NCBI RefSeq assembly: GCF_017848645.1
Contig: NZ_JAFEIF010000074.1
Span: forward strand, 1 to 64,000
DNA length: 64,000 nucleotides
Direction: 5' to 3'
Origin: Limnohabitans sp.
GTDB lineage: Bacteria > Pseudomonadota > Gammaproteobacteria > Burkholderiales > Burkholderiaceae_C
Shown: piece by piece, positions 8,909 through 16,585 of the stretch
Numbering within the stretch: position 1 is the first letter of the stretch
Layout of the letters: each line of letters opens with the position of its first letter
The notes under the pieces: model-generated
Seen by the model: only the letters and a program-made list of their open reading frames with translations
Databases searched by the model: none
Told to the model about the DNA's origin: nothing
Position numbers and translations under genes: made by a program

Positions 8909-9627
8909 GCGCCGCGCAGATCGGACTGGACGCGGTGAGCGTGCAGCTGGGGGCGCAAGCGGCCTTGACGGGGGTGAGCTTGCGCATTGTGGCGGGTGAG
9001 CGTGTGGCGCTGGTGGGCGCCAATGGCTCGGGCAAAAGCACTTTACTGCGCACCTTGCATGGGCTGGTGCCACCCACACAAGGGCAGGTGCAACAAGCGG
9101 CGGGGGTGCGTCAGGCCATGCTGTTCCAAAGGCCGCATTTGCTGCGCCTGTCGGCCTTGAACAATGTGGCGCTGGGCTTGTGGCTGGACCGCGCACGCGG
9201 TCTGAGTTGGTCGGCCGCCCAAGCGTTGGCGCTGCAGGCTTTGCATCGCGTGGGTTTGTTGTCTGTAGCGCAGCAAAACGGCCGCCAGTTGTCGGGCGGG
9301 CAGCAGCAGCGCCTGGCCTTGGCCCGCGCCTGGGCGCGGCACCCCGATGTGCTGCTGCTGGACGAACCCACGGCCAGCCTGGACCCGCACGCCAAACGCG
9401 AAGTCGAAGCCCTGATGGCCGACTTTGCCAGCAACCAAGAGCGCCCGTTGACCCTGGTCTGGGCCAGCCACAACCTGGGCCAAGTCAAGCGCTTGGCCAC
9501 CCGCGTCGTTTATCTGGAGTTCGGTCAAGTGATGGCCGACTTGCTCGTGGCCGATTTTTTCAACCCCGAACTGCTGGCTGAACACAGCCCGGCAGCCCAT
9601 GCTTTTGTTCAAGGAGAACTTTCATGA
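8905..9627 (+). CDS. tupC: Tungstate ABC transporter ATP-binding protein
   Basis: This is the ATPase of the tungstate importer. In its 240 residues I see Walker A GANGSGKST at residues 38-46, a Q-loop near FQRPHLLRLSALNNV, the ABC signature LSGGQQQR at 129-136, Walker B VLLLDEP at 149-155 and a switch histidine in WASHNLGQ. It overlaps tupB upstream and tupA downstream (ATGA at 9624-9627), so the three genes are cotranslated. The extra C-terminal regulatory domain of ModC is absent, as in TupC. Confidence 0.9.
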   Translation: MSAAQIGLDAVSVQLGAQAALTGVSLRIVAGERVALVGANGSGKSTLLRTLHGLVPPTQGQVQQAAGVRQAMLFQRPHLLRLSALNNVALGLWLDRARGLSWSAAQALALQALHRVGLLSVAQQNGRQLSGGQQQRLALARAWARHPDVLLLDEPTASLDPHAKREVEALMADFASNQERPLTLVWASHNLGQVKRLATRVVYLEFGQVMADLLVADFFNPELLAEHSPAAHAFVQGELS

Positions 9628-10439
9628 CCTTCACGCTTTCAATGACCCGTCGCACCTTGGTGTGCGCCGTTTTGGCCACCACCTCGGTGTGGGCACAAGC
9701 CCAGTCCATCGTCATGTCGTCCACCACATCGACCGAGCAGTCGGGCTTGTTCGCGCACTTGCTGCCCGCCTTTAAAAAGGCCAGTGGCCTCGACGTGAAA
9801 GTGGTGGCGCTGGGCACAGGCCAGGCGCTGGACATGGCGCGGCGCGGTGATGCCGATGTGGTGTTTGTGCACGACCAAGCAGCCGAAGAAAAATTTGTGG
9901 CCGATGGTTTTGGCATCAAGCGCTTGCCCGTGATGTACAACGACTTTGTGCTGATTGGCCCCAAGGCCGACCCGGCAGCGACCAAAGGCAAAGACATTGT
10001 GGCGGCCTTGGCCAAGTTGTCGGCCGGCAACGCAGCCTTTGTGTCGCGTGGTGACAAGAGCGGCACACACGCGGCCGAATTGCGTTTTTGGAAAACGGCC
10101 AACCTGACGGACAAGAAAGGCAGCGGCTACAAGGAGTGCGGCTGCGGCATGGGCCCGGCTTTGAACATTGCGGCCTCTACAGGCGCCTACGTTCTGGCTG
10201 ACCGCGCCACTTGGCTCAACTTCAAGAACCGCGCTGATCTGGCCATTTTGGTGGAGGGCGACAACCGCTTGTTCAACCAGTACGGTGTGATGGTGGTCAA
10301 CCCCGCCAAGCATGCCCACGTCAAACAGGCCGATGCGCAGAAGTTTGTGGACTGGATCACCTCGGCCGCTGGTCAGAGTGTGATTGCCGACTACAAAATC
10401 GGCGGCGAGCAGCTGTTTTTCCCGAACGCGGGCAAGTGA
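9624..10439 (+). CDS. tupA: Tungstate-binding periplasmic protein
   Basis: This is the periplasmic receptor of the tungstate importer. The 271-residue product has a signal peptide ending near VWAQA (residues 22-26) and then the T-T-S motif in MSSTTSTEQSG (residues 31-41), which in TupA proteins contacts the tungstate oxygens. The GTGQALDMARRGDADVVFVHD segment and the later SRGDKSGTH are also typical and distinguish it from ModA and from phosphate receptors. TupA family members are highly selective for tungstate over molybdate. The stop abuts the stop of the convergent regulator with no gap. Confidence 0.93.
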   Translation: MTFTLSMTRRTLVCAVLATTSVWAQAQSIVMSSTTSTEQSGLFAHLLPAFKKASGLDVKVVALGTGQALDMARRGDADVVFVHDQAAEEKFVADGFGIKRLPVMYNDFVLIGPKADPAATKGKDIVAALAKLSAGNAAFVSRGDKSGTHAAELRFWKTANLTDKKGSGYKECGCGMGPALNIAASTGAYVLADRATWLNFKNRADLAILVEGDNRLFNQYGVMVVNPAKHAHVKQADAQKFVDWITSAAGQSVIADYKIGGEQLFFPNAGK

Positions 10440-11564
10440 TCAGGCTTTGGGCAAGCCAAGTTTGCGGTAAACCGTGGCGCGGCTGATGCCCAGGCTGCGG
10501 GCGGCTTCGGCCACGTTGCCACGGGCTTGCTGGACGGCTTCGCGGATCATGTCGGTTTGCACATCCTTGAGGGGTTTGGCCATCGCCTGAGCACGTTCTG
10601 AGGCCTTCGCGCTGTGCGCGGCCGCAGGGCGGGTGCCCGGGCGCAGGGCTTGGGTTTGCAAACGCAGGCCCGACCACAGCGGCAGCTCTTGCGCACTGGC
10701 TTGGCGGCTGGCCGCGTCGAACAGGTTTTCCCAGGGCGAGGCGAACACTTCGCTGGCGTGCTGCGTTTGGCCGTTGGTGTCCGGCGACAAGGACAGCATT
10801 TGCCGCGCCGTGGGGTTGGCCCCCACGATCTGGCCGTTGGGGTCGAGTGTGATCAGGCCATCGCTGTCGTCGCCGGGCTGGTTGCCGGGCCAGTTCAGGC
10901 GCAGCACCAGCGCATGATCGGTGGACAGCAGCCAACTGTTTTCGATGCTGCGGGCGGAGCGGCGCACCAGGTGTTTGAGGGCAGGGCGCTCGGTGGTTTC
11001 GATGCCCGTCAGGTCCAGCATGCCCGCGCACAGGCCATCCGGGCCAAATACCGGTGCCCCGGCGCAGCTGTAAACCCCCGTGTCCTGAAAGAAATGCTCG
11101 CCCCGGTGCAACCAGACCGGCTGCAATTCGGTCAGGGCGGCGCTGATGGCCGTGGTGCCCACGGCTTTTTCTGACAAGTCGACCCCGACACGGGCGATCA
11201 CTTCGGCACGGCGGTCTTGCCGGTCCACTGGGCCGTGCACGTCCACCACGATGCCCTGGGCATTGGTCAGGATGGCGAAATAACGGATGTCGGCAATGGC
11301 CCGCGCCAGCTCGGCCAGCACCGGCTGGGCCGCCTGCACCAAGGGCCGGCTGGCCTCTTGCACTCGGCGCATGTGCTGGGCCGAGATGGCGTCAAAACCC
11401 ACCGCCTGGCCCGGTTGCAAGCCCATGGACAGGCAGCGCTGCCAGGACTGGGCAATCCAGGGAGACACGCCGCTGCCCTGGGCTTCGGATCGGCCCTGAA
11501 ACACCAGGTCGCGGGCTTGTTCGATCCGCTGAAGGCGGTCGCTGTGGTGGGCGGTCAGGGGCAT
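10440..11564 (-). CDS. GAF-domain, Fis-type HTH regulator (AcoR-like without AAA+ domain)
   Basis: The 374-residue protein has an AcoR-like N-terminal region (SGVSPWIAQSWQRCLSMGL near residue 35), a GAF domain (about residues 75-215, with GVDLSEKAVGTTAISAAL and VYSCAGAPVF), a PAS-like segment (SDGLITLDPNGQIVGANPTARQML) and a C-terminal Fis-type helix-turn-helix (about 330-372, NVAEAARSLGISRATVYRKLG). The sigma-54 AAA+ module with Walker motifs and GAFTGA, normally between GAF and HTH, is absent, so it cannot act as a classical enhancer-binding protein. It is divergent from aorABC and probably controls it in response to an aldehyde, alcohol or related signal. Confidence 0.85.
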   Translation of the reverse strand: MPLTAHHSDRLQRIEQARDLVFQGRSEAQGSGVSPWIAQSWQRCLSMGLQPGQAVGFDAISAQHMRRVQEASRPLVQAAQPVLAELARAIADIRYFAILTNAQGIVVDVHGPVDRQDRRAEVIARVGVDLSEKAVGTTAISAALTELQPVWLHRGEHFFQDTGVYSCAGAPVFGPDGLCAGMLDLTGIETTERPALKHLVRRSARSIENSWLLSTDHALVLRLNWPGNQPGDDSDGLITLDPNGQIVGANPTARQMLSLSPDTNGQTQHASEVFASPWENLFDAASRQASAQELPLWSGLRLQTQALRPGTRPAAAHSAKASERAQAMAKPLKDVQTDMIREAVQQARGNVAEAARSLGISRATVYRKLGLPKA

Positions 11565-11598
11565 GTCAGATGTGTATCAAGCTGAGAATTTTTGCGTC

Positions 11599-11619
11599 AA
11601 CCCTGACAAACCTAGGGTT
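11599..11619. promoter_or_regulatory. Inverted repeat in the regulator/aor divergent region
   Basis: AACCCT (11599-11604) and AGGGTT (11614-11619) form a symmetric site with a nine-base spacer, 35 bases upstream of the regulator ATG and about 100 upstream of aorA. A second weak repeat, ATGCA (11643-11647) with TGCAT (11661-11665), lies closer to aorA. I see no good sigma-54 -24/-12 element. These are candidate operators for the GAF/Fis regulator. Confidence 0.4.
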
Positions 11620-11717
11620 AATCCGGAGCGGTTTGCAGGGCGATGCACCAACAATGGCTATGCATTCTGATTCATAAGCGCGGGCTTGAGAAGTCCGCCA
11701 CACCACAGGAGATACAC

Positions 11718-12194
11718 ATGCAGAAAGTCCTGCACATCAATCCGGACAAATGTACCGGCTGCTTGCAGTGCGAAATGGCCTGTTCCTTCGAGAACTACGG
11801 CACATACGCCACCTCCAAATCGCGCATCAAGGTGTTTGATTTCCATCACACCGGCAAAAAAGTGCCTTACACCTGCACCCAGTGTGACGAGGCTTGGTGT
11901 CTGCATGCCTGCCCTGTGGAAGCCATCACCGTGGACAAAGCCACCGGTGCCAAAGTGGTCAACGAATCCACCTGCGTGGGCTGCAAGGTTTGCACCATCG
12001 CTTGCCCGTTCGGCACGATCAACTATGTGCAAGAGACTGGCAAGGTGCAAAAGTGCGACCTGTGCGGTGGTGACCCGGCTTGCGCCGACGCCTGCCCCAC
12101 TGGCGCCATCACATTCGTGGATGCCAACTGGACCGGCATCGACAAGATGAAGCAGTGGGCCGACAAGTTGGGCAATCAGCCCTCGGCCTCTTAA
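11718..12194 (+). CDS. aorA: Polyferredoxin subunit of aldehyde oxidoreductase (four [4Fe-4S] clusters)
   Basis: This is an electron-transfer subunit that would carry electrons from the tungsten subunit. Its 158 residues contain sixteen cysteines in four groups: 12/15/18/22, 53/56/61/65, 86/89/92/96 and 113/116/122/126. The pattern is that of DmsB/HycB-type four-cluster ferredoxins. ATG 11718 follows AGGAG at 11707-11711 by six bases and places the first cluster motif at the normal position; the longer frame from 11643 adds an unrelated leader. It lies 23 bases before the tungsten subunit gene, matching the aorAB order described for Aromatoleum aromaticum. Confidence 0.92.
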   Translation: MQKVLHINPDKCTGCLQCEMACSFENYGTYATSKSRIKVFDFHHTGKKVPYTCTQCDEAWCLHACPVEAITVDKATGAKVVNESTCVGCKVCTIACPFGTINYVQETGKVQKCDLCGGDPACADACPTGAITFVDANWTGIDKMKQWADKLGNQPSAS

Positions 12195-12217
12195 ATCCCC
12201 CCACAAGGAGCATCAAC

Positions 12218-14065
12218 ATGTCTTGGGCTGGAAAAATTCTCCGCGTCAACCTCACGGCTGGCACCGTCAAATCCGAACCGCTGAACATGGAGTGGGCCAA
12301 AGCCTACCTTGGCTCACGCGGTCTGGGCAGCAAATACTTGATCAGCGAGATCGACCCCAAAGTCGACCCGCTGTCGGCTGACAACAAAATCGTCTGGGCC
12401 ACAGGCCCACTGACCGGCACCATGGCCTCCACCGGTGGCCGCTACACCGTCATCACCAAGAGCCCGCTCACTGGCGCGATCGCTTGCTCCAACTCGGGTG
12501 GCTATTGGGGCGCTGAGCTCAAAATGGCCGGTTGGGACATGGTCATTTTTGAAGGCGCATCGGCCAAGCCGGTTTACCTGCACATCAACGACGACGAAGC
12601 CGAGTTGCGCGATGCGAGCCACTTGTGGGGCCAAAGCGTCTGGAAGACCGAGGAAATCCTCAAGTCCAGCTTGCAAGACCCGTTGCTGCGCGTTTGCAGC
12701 ATCGGCAAGGCCGGTGAAAACGGCGTGCTGTATGCCGCCGTTGTGAACGACCTGCACCGCGCGGCTGGCCGCTCGGGCGTGGGCACCGTCATGGGCAGCA
12801 AGAACCTCAAAGCCATCGCGGTGCGCGGCACCAAAGGCGTGGGCAACATGAAAGACCCCAAGGCTTTCATGGCTGCGGCCAAGGCCGCCAAAAAGGTGTT
12901 GGCCGACAACGCGGTCACGGGTCAAGGCTTGCCAGCCTATGGCACCCAAGTGCTGATGAATGTGATCAACGAAGTGGGCGGTTTGCCCACTCGCAACCAC
13001 CGCGACGTGCAGTTTGAAAGCGCCAAAGACATCTCGGCCGAAGCCATGGTCACGCCCCGCGAGACCGATGGCAAAAAGCACCTGGTGACCAACCAAGCTT
13101 GCTTTGGTTGCACCATTGCTTGCGGCCGCATCAGCAAGATGGACGAAGGCCACTTCTCGGTCAAGAACAAGCCTGAGTACTGGGGCGCCAACGGCGGCCT
13201 GGAATACGAAGCGGCTTGGGCGCTGGGCGCAGCCAACGGCGTGAAAGACCTCGAAGCCCTGCAATACGCCAACATGATCTGCAACGAAGAAGGCTTCGAC
13301 CCGATCAGCTTCGGTGCCACCATAGGCGCTGTCATGGAGCTGTACGAAATGGGCGTGCTGACCAAAGAGCAAATCGGTGTGGAAGCACCGTTTGGCTCGG
13401 CCGAAGCGCTCTGCGAGTTTGTCGACATGACCGCCAAGGGCATCGGTTTTGGCAAGGAAATTGGCATGGGCTCCAAGCGCCTGACCGCCAAATACGGCCA
13501 CCCCGATTTGTCCATGAGCGTCAAGGGCCAAGAGTTCCCAGCCTATGACGGTCGTGTGATCCAAGGCATTGGCCTGGCTTACGCCACATCCAACCGTGGT
13601 GCTTGCCACCTGCGCGGCTACACCATCGCTTCTGAAGTGCTGGGCATTCCGGTCAAGACCGAGCCCACCGAGCACGAAGGCAAGCCAGAATTGGTCAAGG
13701 CCTTCCAAGACGCGACAGCCGCCTTTGACTCGGCCGGCATTTGCGTCTTCACCAGCTTTGCCTGGACACTGGCTGACGTGGCCCCTCAGGTGCAAGCCGC
13801 TTGCGGTGAAGAGTTCACCATGGAGCACTTGAACCACATCGGCGAGCGCATCTGGAACATGGAGCGTGATTTCAACAACGCCGCCGGCTTCACCAAGGCC
13901 GACGACAACCTGCCCAAGCGCCTGATGACCGAAGCTGCAAAAACCGGCCCCGGCAAAGGCATGGTCAGCAAGTTGGACGAAATGCTGCCCAAGTACTACG
14001 AGGCTCGCGGTTGGGATGGCGAAGGCCACCCCACATCGGCCACCCGGGAACGTCTGGGTTTGTGA
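12218..14065 (+). CDS. aorB: Tungsten-containing aldehyde:ferredoxin oxidoreductase, large subunit
   Basis: This is the catalytic subunit that oxidises aldehydes to acids using a tungsten bis-pyranopterin and one [4Fe-4S] cluster. At 615 residues it matches the AOR family (about 605). It begins with the family-typical GKILRVNLTAGTVKSEPL and has ATGPLTGTMASTGGRY and NSGGYWGAELKMAG in the N-terminal AOR domain. The cluster ligands appear as C295-x-x-C298-x-x-x-C302 (ACFGCTIACG) plus C509 in DSAGICVF, which also matches the D-x-x-G pterin motif. ATG 12218 has AAGGAG seven bases upstream. A tungstate transporter on one side and a MoaD-like gene downstream support tungsten rather than molybdenum. 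Confidence 0.95.
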   Translation: MSWAGKILRVNLTAGTVKSEPLNMEWAKAYLGSRGLGSKYLISEIDPKVDPLSADNKIVWATGPLTGTMASTGGRYTVITKSPLTGAIACSNSGGYWGAELKMAGWDMVIFEGASAKPVYLHINDDEAELRDASHLWGQSVWKTEEILKSSLQDPLLRVCSIGKAGENGVLYAAVVNDLHRAAGRSGVGTVMGSKNLKAIAVRGTKGVGNMKDPKAFMAAAKAAKKVLADNAVTGQGLPAYGTQVLMNVINEVGGLPTRNHRDVQFESAKDISAEAMVTPRETDGKKHLVTNQACFGCTIACGRISKMDEGHFSVKNKPEYWGANGGLEYEAAWALGAANGVKDLEALQYANMICNEEGFDPISFGATIGAVMELYEMGVLTKEQIGVEAPFGSAEALCEFVDMTAKGIGFGKEIGMGSKRLTAKYGHPDLSMSVKGQEFPAYDGRVIQGIGLAYATSNRGACHLRGYTIASEVLGIPVKTEPTEHEGKPELVKAFQDATAAFDSAGICVFTSFAWTLADVAPQVQAACGEEFTMEHLNHIGERIWNMERDFNNAAGFTKADDNLPKRLMTEAAKTGPGKGMVSKLDEMLPKYYEARGWDGEGHPTSATRERLGL

Positions 14066-14070
14066 CCTTG

Positions 14071-14154
14071 CCCCTGTAGGAGCGAGCGCCTGCTCGTGAA
14101 GCCTTCACCGTAGGGGTGCGCTTCTACAGGAATCCAAGCGGCCTGCGGGCCGCT
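14071..14154. repeat. REP-like cloverleaf and GC-rich hairpin between aorB and aorC
   Basis: The 111-base gap between aorB and aorC is almost entirely palindromic. CCTGTAGGAGCG (14073-14084) pairs with CGCTTCTACAGG (14119-14130) if one G-T pair is allowed. Inside lie CGAGC-GCCT-GCTCG (14083-14096), GTGAAG-C-CTTCAC (14096-14108) and CACC/GGTG (14106-14118). A separate hairpin AGCGGCC-TGCG-GGCCGCT spans 14137-14154. The first arm strongly resembles REP sequences I recall from Pseudomonas. No T-run follows, so it is not a normal terminator. Confidence 0.75.
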
Positions 14155-14176
14155 ACCTGTTTCTGGAGTCCGATTC

Positions 14177-15517
14177 ATGACCCACCACGTCATCTTGGGC
14201 GCAGGCCCTGCCGGCGTCATCGCCGCCGAGACCCTGCGCAAACACGCCCCGAACGACACCATCACCTTGGTGGGCGACGAGTCCGATGCGCCGTATTCGC
14301 GCATGGCCATCCCTTATCTGTTGATTGGCAACATCGAAGAGCAGGGCACCTACCTGCGCAAGAGCGCCACCCACTTTGACGATTTGCGCATCACGCAAGT
14401 CAAGGCCAAAGTCACCCGCGTCGATGCGGCAGGTAAAACGGTGCATCTTGACAACGGCCAGTCGATGGCTTTTGACAAGCTGTTGATTGCGACCGGTTCG
14501 CACCCCGTGCGCCCCCCGATTGCGGGTATGGACCTGCCCGGCGTACACCCGTGCTGGACGCTGGAAGACGCCCGGGCCATCCAGGCGCTGGCCAAGCCCG
14601 GTGCTCGCGTGTTGCAAATGGGCGCAGGCTTCATTGGTTGCATCATCATGGAAGCGCTGGCTGCGCGTGGCGTCAAGCTGAGCGTGGTGGAGATGGGTGA
14701 CCGCATGGTGCCCCGCATGATGGGCCCGGTGGCGGGCGGCATGATCCGCGACTGGTGCGAGGCCAAAGGCGTGCAGGTGTTCACCGGCACCAAGGTCGAA
14801 GCCATCAGCCAAGGTGCAGAAAAAGGCTTGCTCGGCAAGTTGGCTTCCGCGGTGGGCTTGGGGTCCGACGAAGCGGGTGGCCCGCTGCAGGTGCGTTTGT
14901 CCAATGGCCAAACTGTCGAGGCTGATCTGGTCATCAGCGCGACGGGTGTGCGCCCAGCGATTGGCTTTTTGAAGGACAGCGGCATCACCTGCCTGCAAGG
15001 CGTGTTGACCGACCAGCACCTGCAAACCAATGTGCCCGGCATTTACGCAGCAGGCGACTGCGCCGAAGCTTTTGACATGGTCAGTGGCAAAACGATTGTG
15101 AGCGCCATCCAGCCCAATGCCGCCGAGCAGGCCCGCGTGGCCGCGCTCAACATGCTGGGCCAAAAAACCGAGCTCAAAGGCGTCACACAAATCAACGTGC
15201 TCGACACCCTGGGATTGATCTCCACCAGTTTTGGCAACTGGGAAGGCGTGTCCGGTGGCCAGTCGGCCGTGTTGACCGATAAAGCTGCGGGTCGTCACCT
15301 GAGCTTGCAGTTCAAGGACGATGTGATGATTGGTTGTAACAGTGTGGGCTGGACCGAGCATGTGGGCGTGATGCGCGGCTTGGTCGAAGGCCAGGTGCGT
15401 CTGGGCGACTGGAAAGACCGCCTGATGCACGACCCGACCAAGCTGGTGGACGCCTACCTCGATTGCGCACAGGGTCAAGGGCGATGGAGCGGCGCGCAAG
15501 ACGCACGCCGCCGATGA
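14177..15517 (+). CDS. aorC: FAD-dependent pyridine-nucleotide oxidoreductase subunit of aldehyde oxidoreductase
   Basis: This 446-residue flavoprotein has the two-dinucleotide-binding-domain fold of NADH oxidases and ferredoxin reductases: FAD motif ILGAGPAGVIAAETL at residues 5-19, ATGSHPVRPPI, a second GxGxxG (MGAGFIGCIIMEAL near 153) for NAD(P), and the FAD-contact motif GIYAAGDCAEAFD near residue 290. As the third aor gene it probably exchanges electrons between the polyferredoxin and NAD(P), as the AorC subunit does in Aromatoleum. There is no redox-active C-x-x-x-x-C at the disulfide-reductase position. The preceding gap holds a large palindromic element that may set its expression relative to aorAB. 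Confidence 0.9.
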   Translation: MTHHVILGAGPAGVIAAETLRKHAPNDTITLVGDESDAPYSRMAIPYLLIGNIEEQGTYLRKSATHFDDLRITQVKAKVTRVDAAGKTVHLDNGQSMAFDKLLIATGSHPVRPPIAGMDLPGVHPCWTLEDARAIQALAKPGARVLQMGAGFIGCIIMEALAARGVKLSVVEMGDRMVPRMMGPVAGGMIRDWCEAKGVQVFTGTKVEAISQGAEKGLLGKLASAVGLGSDEAGGPLQVRLSNGQTVEADLVISATGVRPAIGFLKDSGITCLQGVLTDQHLQTNVPGIYAAGDCAEAFDMVSGKTIVSAIQPNAAEQARVAALNMLGQKTELKGVTQINVLDTLGLISTSFGNWEGVSGGQSAVLTDKAAGRHLSLQFKDDVMIGCNSVGWTEHVGVMRGLVEGQVRLGDWKDRLMHDPTKLVDAYLDCAQGQGRWSGAQDARRR

Positions 15518-15532
15518 AGTGACAATCTGCAC

Positions 15533-15787
15533 ATGAACATCACATTCAAACTGTTTGCCACGCTGACCGACTATTTGCCTGCCGAAGCCCGGCGCAGCAA
15601 CCAGGTCACACTGGACGTGGCGCAGGACGCCAGCATCAGCCAAATCATCGAGCCCTTTGGCATGCCGCCCAAGCTCGTGCATCTGGTGCTGGTCAACGGC
15701 AAATACATCAAACCAGAAGACCGGGGCACCACCACCTTGGTCGATGGCGACGTGTTGGCCATCTGGCCACCTGTGGCCGGTGGTTGA
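15533..15787 (+). CDS. aorD: MoaD/ThiS-family sulfur-carrier protein
   Basis: This 84-residue beta-grasp protein ends in Gly-Gly (residues 83-84), the tail that is adenylated and thiocarboxylated in MoaD, ThiS and Urm1 proteins. The N-terminus MNITFKLFATLTDYLPAEAR is MoaD-like and residues 60-84 hold a typical GTTTLVDGDVLAIWPPVAGG end. Being 15 bases after aorC, it probably supplies sulfur for the dithiolene of the tungsten pterin dedicated to this enzyme. An alternative is a general MoaD paralogue. The symbol follows my recollection of the Aromatoleum operon and is less certain than the family assignment. Confidence 0.8.
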   Translation: MNITFKLFATLTDYLPAEARRSNQVTLDVAQDASISQIIEPFGMPPKLVHLVLVNGKYIKPEDRGTTTLVDGDVLAIWPPVAGG

Positions 15788-16113
15788 GCACAGCACACGC
15801 GGCTAACGGACCCATGCAGTCCTTCTACCTCGAGCGCTTTGAGCGCGACATGGGCACCAGCGAAACCGAATGGTTGACGGCCTTGCCCCGCGCCTTGGGT
15901 GACCATGACTTTGAACTGGGCACCGGCCAAGCACGCGTGCACATCGGTGACGGCCATCTGCTGCTGCAATGGCGCATCCTGCCCCCACGCGTGATCGCGC
16001 TGCTGCGCCTGCAGCGGCTGGCCGTGTCTTTTGTTTTTGTGGGCGTGGAAGAAGATGCGCGTCAAAGCTTCATGAAGCGTTTTGATTTGACGATGCAACG
16101 GGGTGGGGGGTGA
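15784..16113 (+). CDS. Small conserved-looking protein of the aor operon, unknown function
   Basis: I do not recognise this family. A TTG start at 15784 overlaps the stop of the MoaD-like gene and gives 109 residues; ATG 15814 would give 99 (MQSFYLERFERDMG). There is no cysteine, signal peptide or membrane segment. The visible pattern is an acidic first third, a short central hydrophobic stretch (LLLQWRILPPRVIALLRLQRL) and a beta-strand-rich AVSFVFVG followed by a basic helix. Codon use and phase fit a real gene. Its position as the last aor gene suggests a maturation or cofactor-insertion role for the tungsten enzyme, which is inference only. Confidence 0.65.
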   Translation: MSTAHAANGPMQSFYLERFERDMGTSETEWLTALPRALGDHDFELGTGQARVHIGDGHLLLQWRILPPRVIALLRLQRLAVSFVFVGVEEDARQSFMKRFDLTMQRGGG

Positions 16114-16118
16114 GTGTG

Positions 16119-16160
16119 CGAGCGAGTGGCTGTAACCGCTGCAAACCCGCCCCTCGCTCG
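16119..16160. terminator. Possible hairpin between the aor operon and crcB
   Basis: CGAGCGAG (16119-16126) is inverted as CTCGCTCG (16153-16160) with a 26-base loop, between the convergent last aor gene and crcB. There is no T-run on either strand, so it is a weak or factor-dependent termination site at best. Confidence 0.3.
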
Positions 16161-16161
16161 A

Positions 16162-16551
16162 TCAGCGCGCCCAGATTAGACCCACGGTTTTAAGTCCCAG
16201 CACCGTGAGGGCCAGCGAACCGAACAAGTGCAAACTGGCCGTGCCTACCGCCAGCGCAAAGCGGCCTTGCTGAAGCATGGCCACGACCTCGGCCGAGAAG
16301 CTGGAGAAAGTGGTCAGTGCCCCTAAAAAACCGGTGACCAAGGCCATGCGCCAAACCGGGTCGAGGTCGGGCAGTTGCTGGAACACCCCTACGCACACAC
16401 CCACCAGATAGCCACCGATCAAGTTGGCCGCCAAGGTGCCCCAAGGCAAGAGGCCACCGCTTGCCGGGCTAGGGTTGAGCCATAGGCCCAGCTGCCAGCG
16501 CGAGAGCGCACCCACACAAGCACCCAAGCAAATCGCAATCACCGTGAGCAT
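16162..16551 (-). CDS. crcB: Fluoride ion channel CrcB/Fluc
   Basis: This is a small membrane protein that exports fluoride as a dual-topology dimer. At 129 residues it has four hydrophobic segments (about 3-20, 35-58, 68-88, 101-124). Family signatures are GACVGALSRWQL near the N-terminus, GTLAANLIGGYLVG around 38-51 and the hallmark GFLGALTTFSSFSAE around 73-88, including the TTFSSF ion-pathway residues. No fluoride riboswitch is recognisable in the short gap before it. It is convergent with the aor operon and lies just after rdgC on the same strand. Confidence 0.95.
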   Translation of the reverse strand: MLTVIAICLGACVGALSRWQLGLWLNPSPASGGLLPWGTLAANLIGGYLVGVCVGVFQQLPDLDPVWRMALVTGFLGALTTFSSFSAEVVAMLQQGRFALAVGTASLHLFGSLALTVLGLKTVGLIWAR

Positions 16552-16585
16552 GGCGTGGGTCCTTTCGCTTGGGGTTTACCGACGA

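Noticed and set aside
11643..11717. N-terminal extension of aorA
   Set aside because: The added residues fit no ferredoxin pattern, and AGGAG directs initiation at 11718.
12314..14029. 571-codon minus-strand frame
   Set aside because: Antisense shadow of aorB.
14153..15796. 547-codon minus-strand frame
   Set aside because: Antisense shadow of aorC and the MoaD-like gene, without recognisable domains.
16552..16585. Fluoride riboswitch before crcB
   Set aside because: The gap is only 34 bases and lacks the conserved riboswitch elements.
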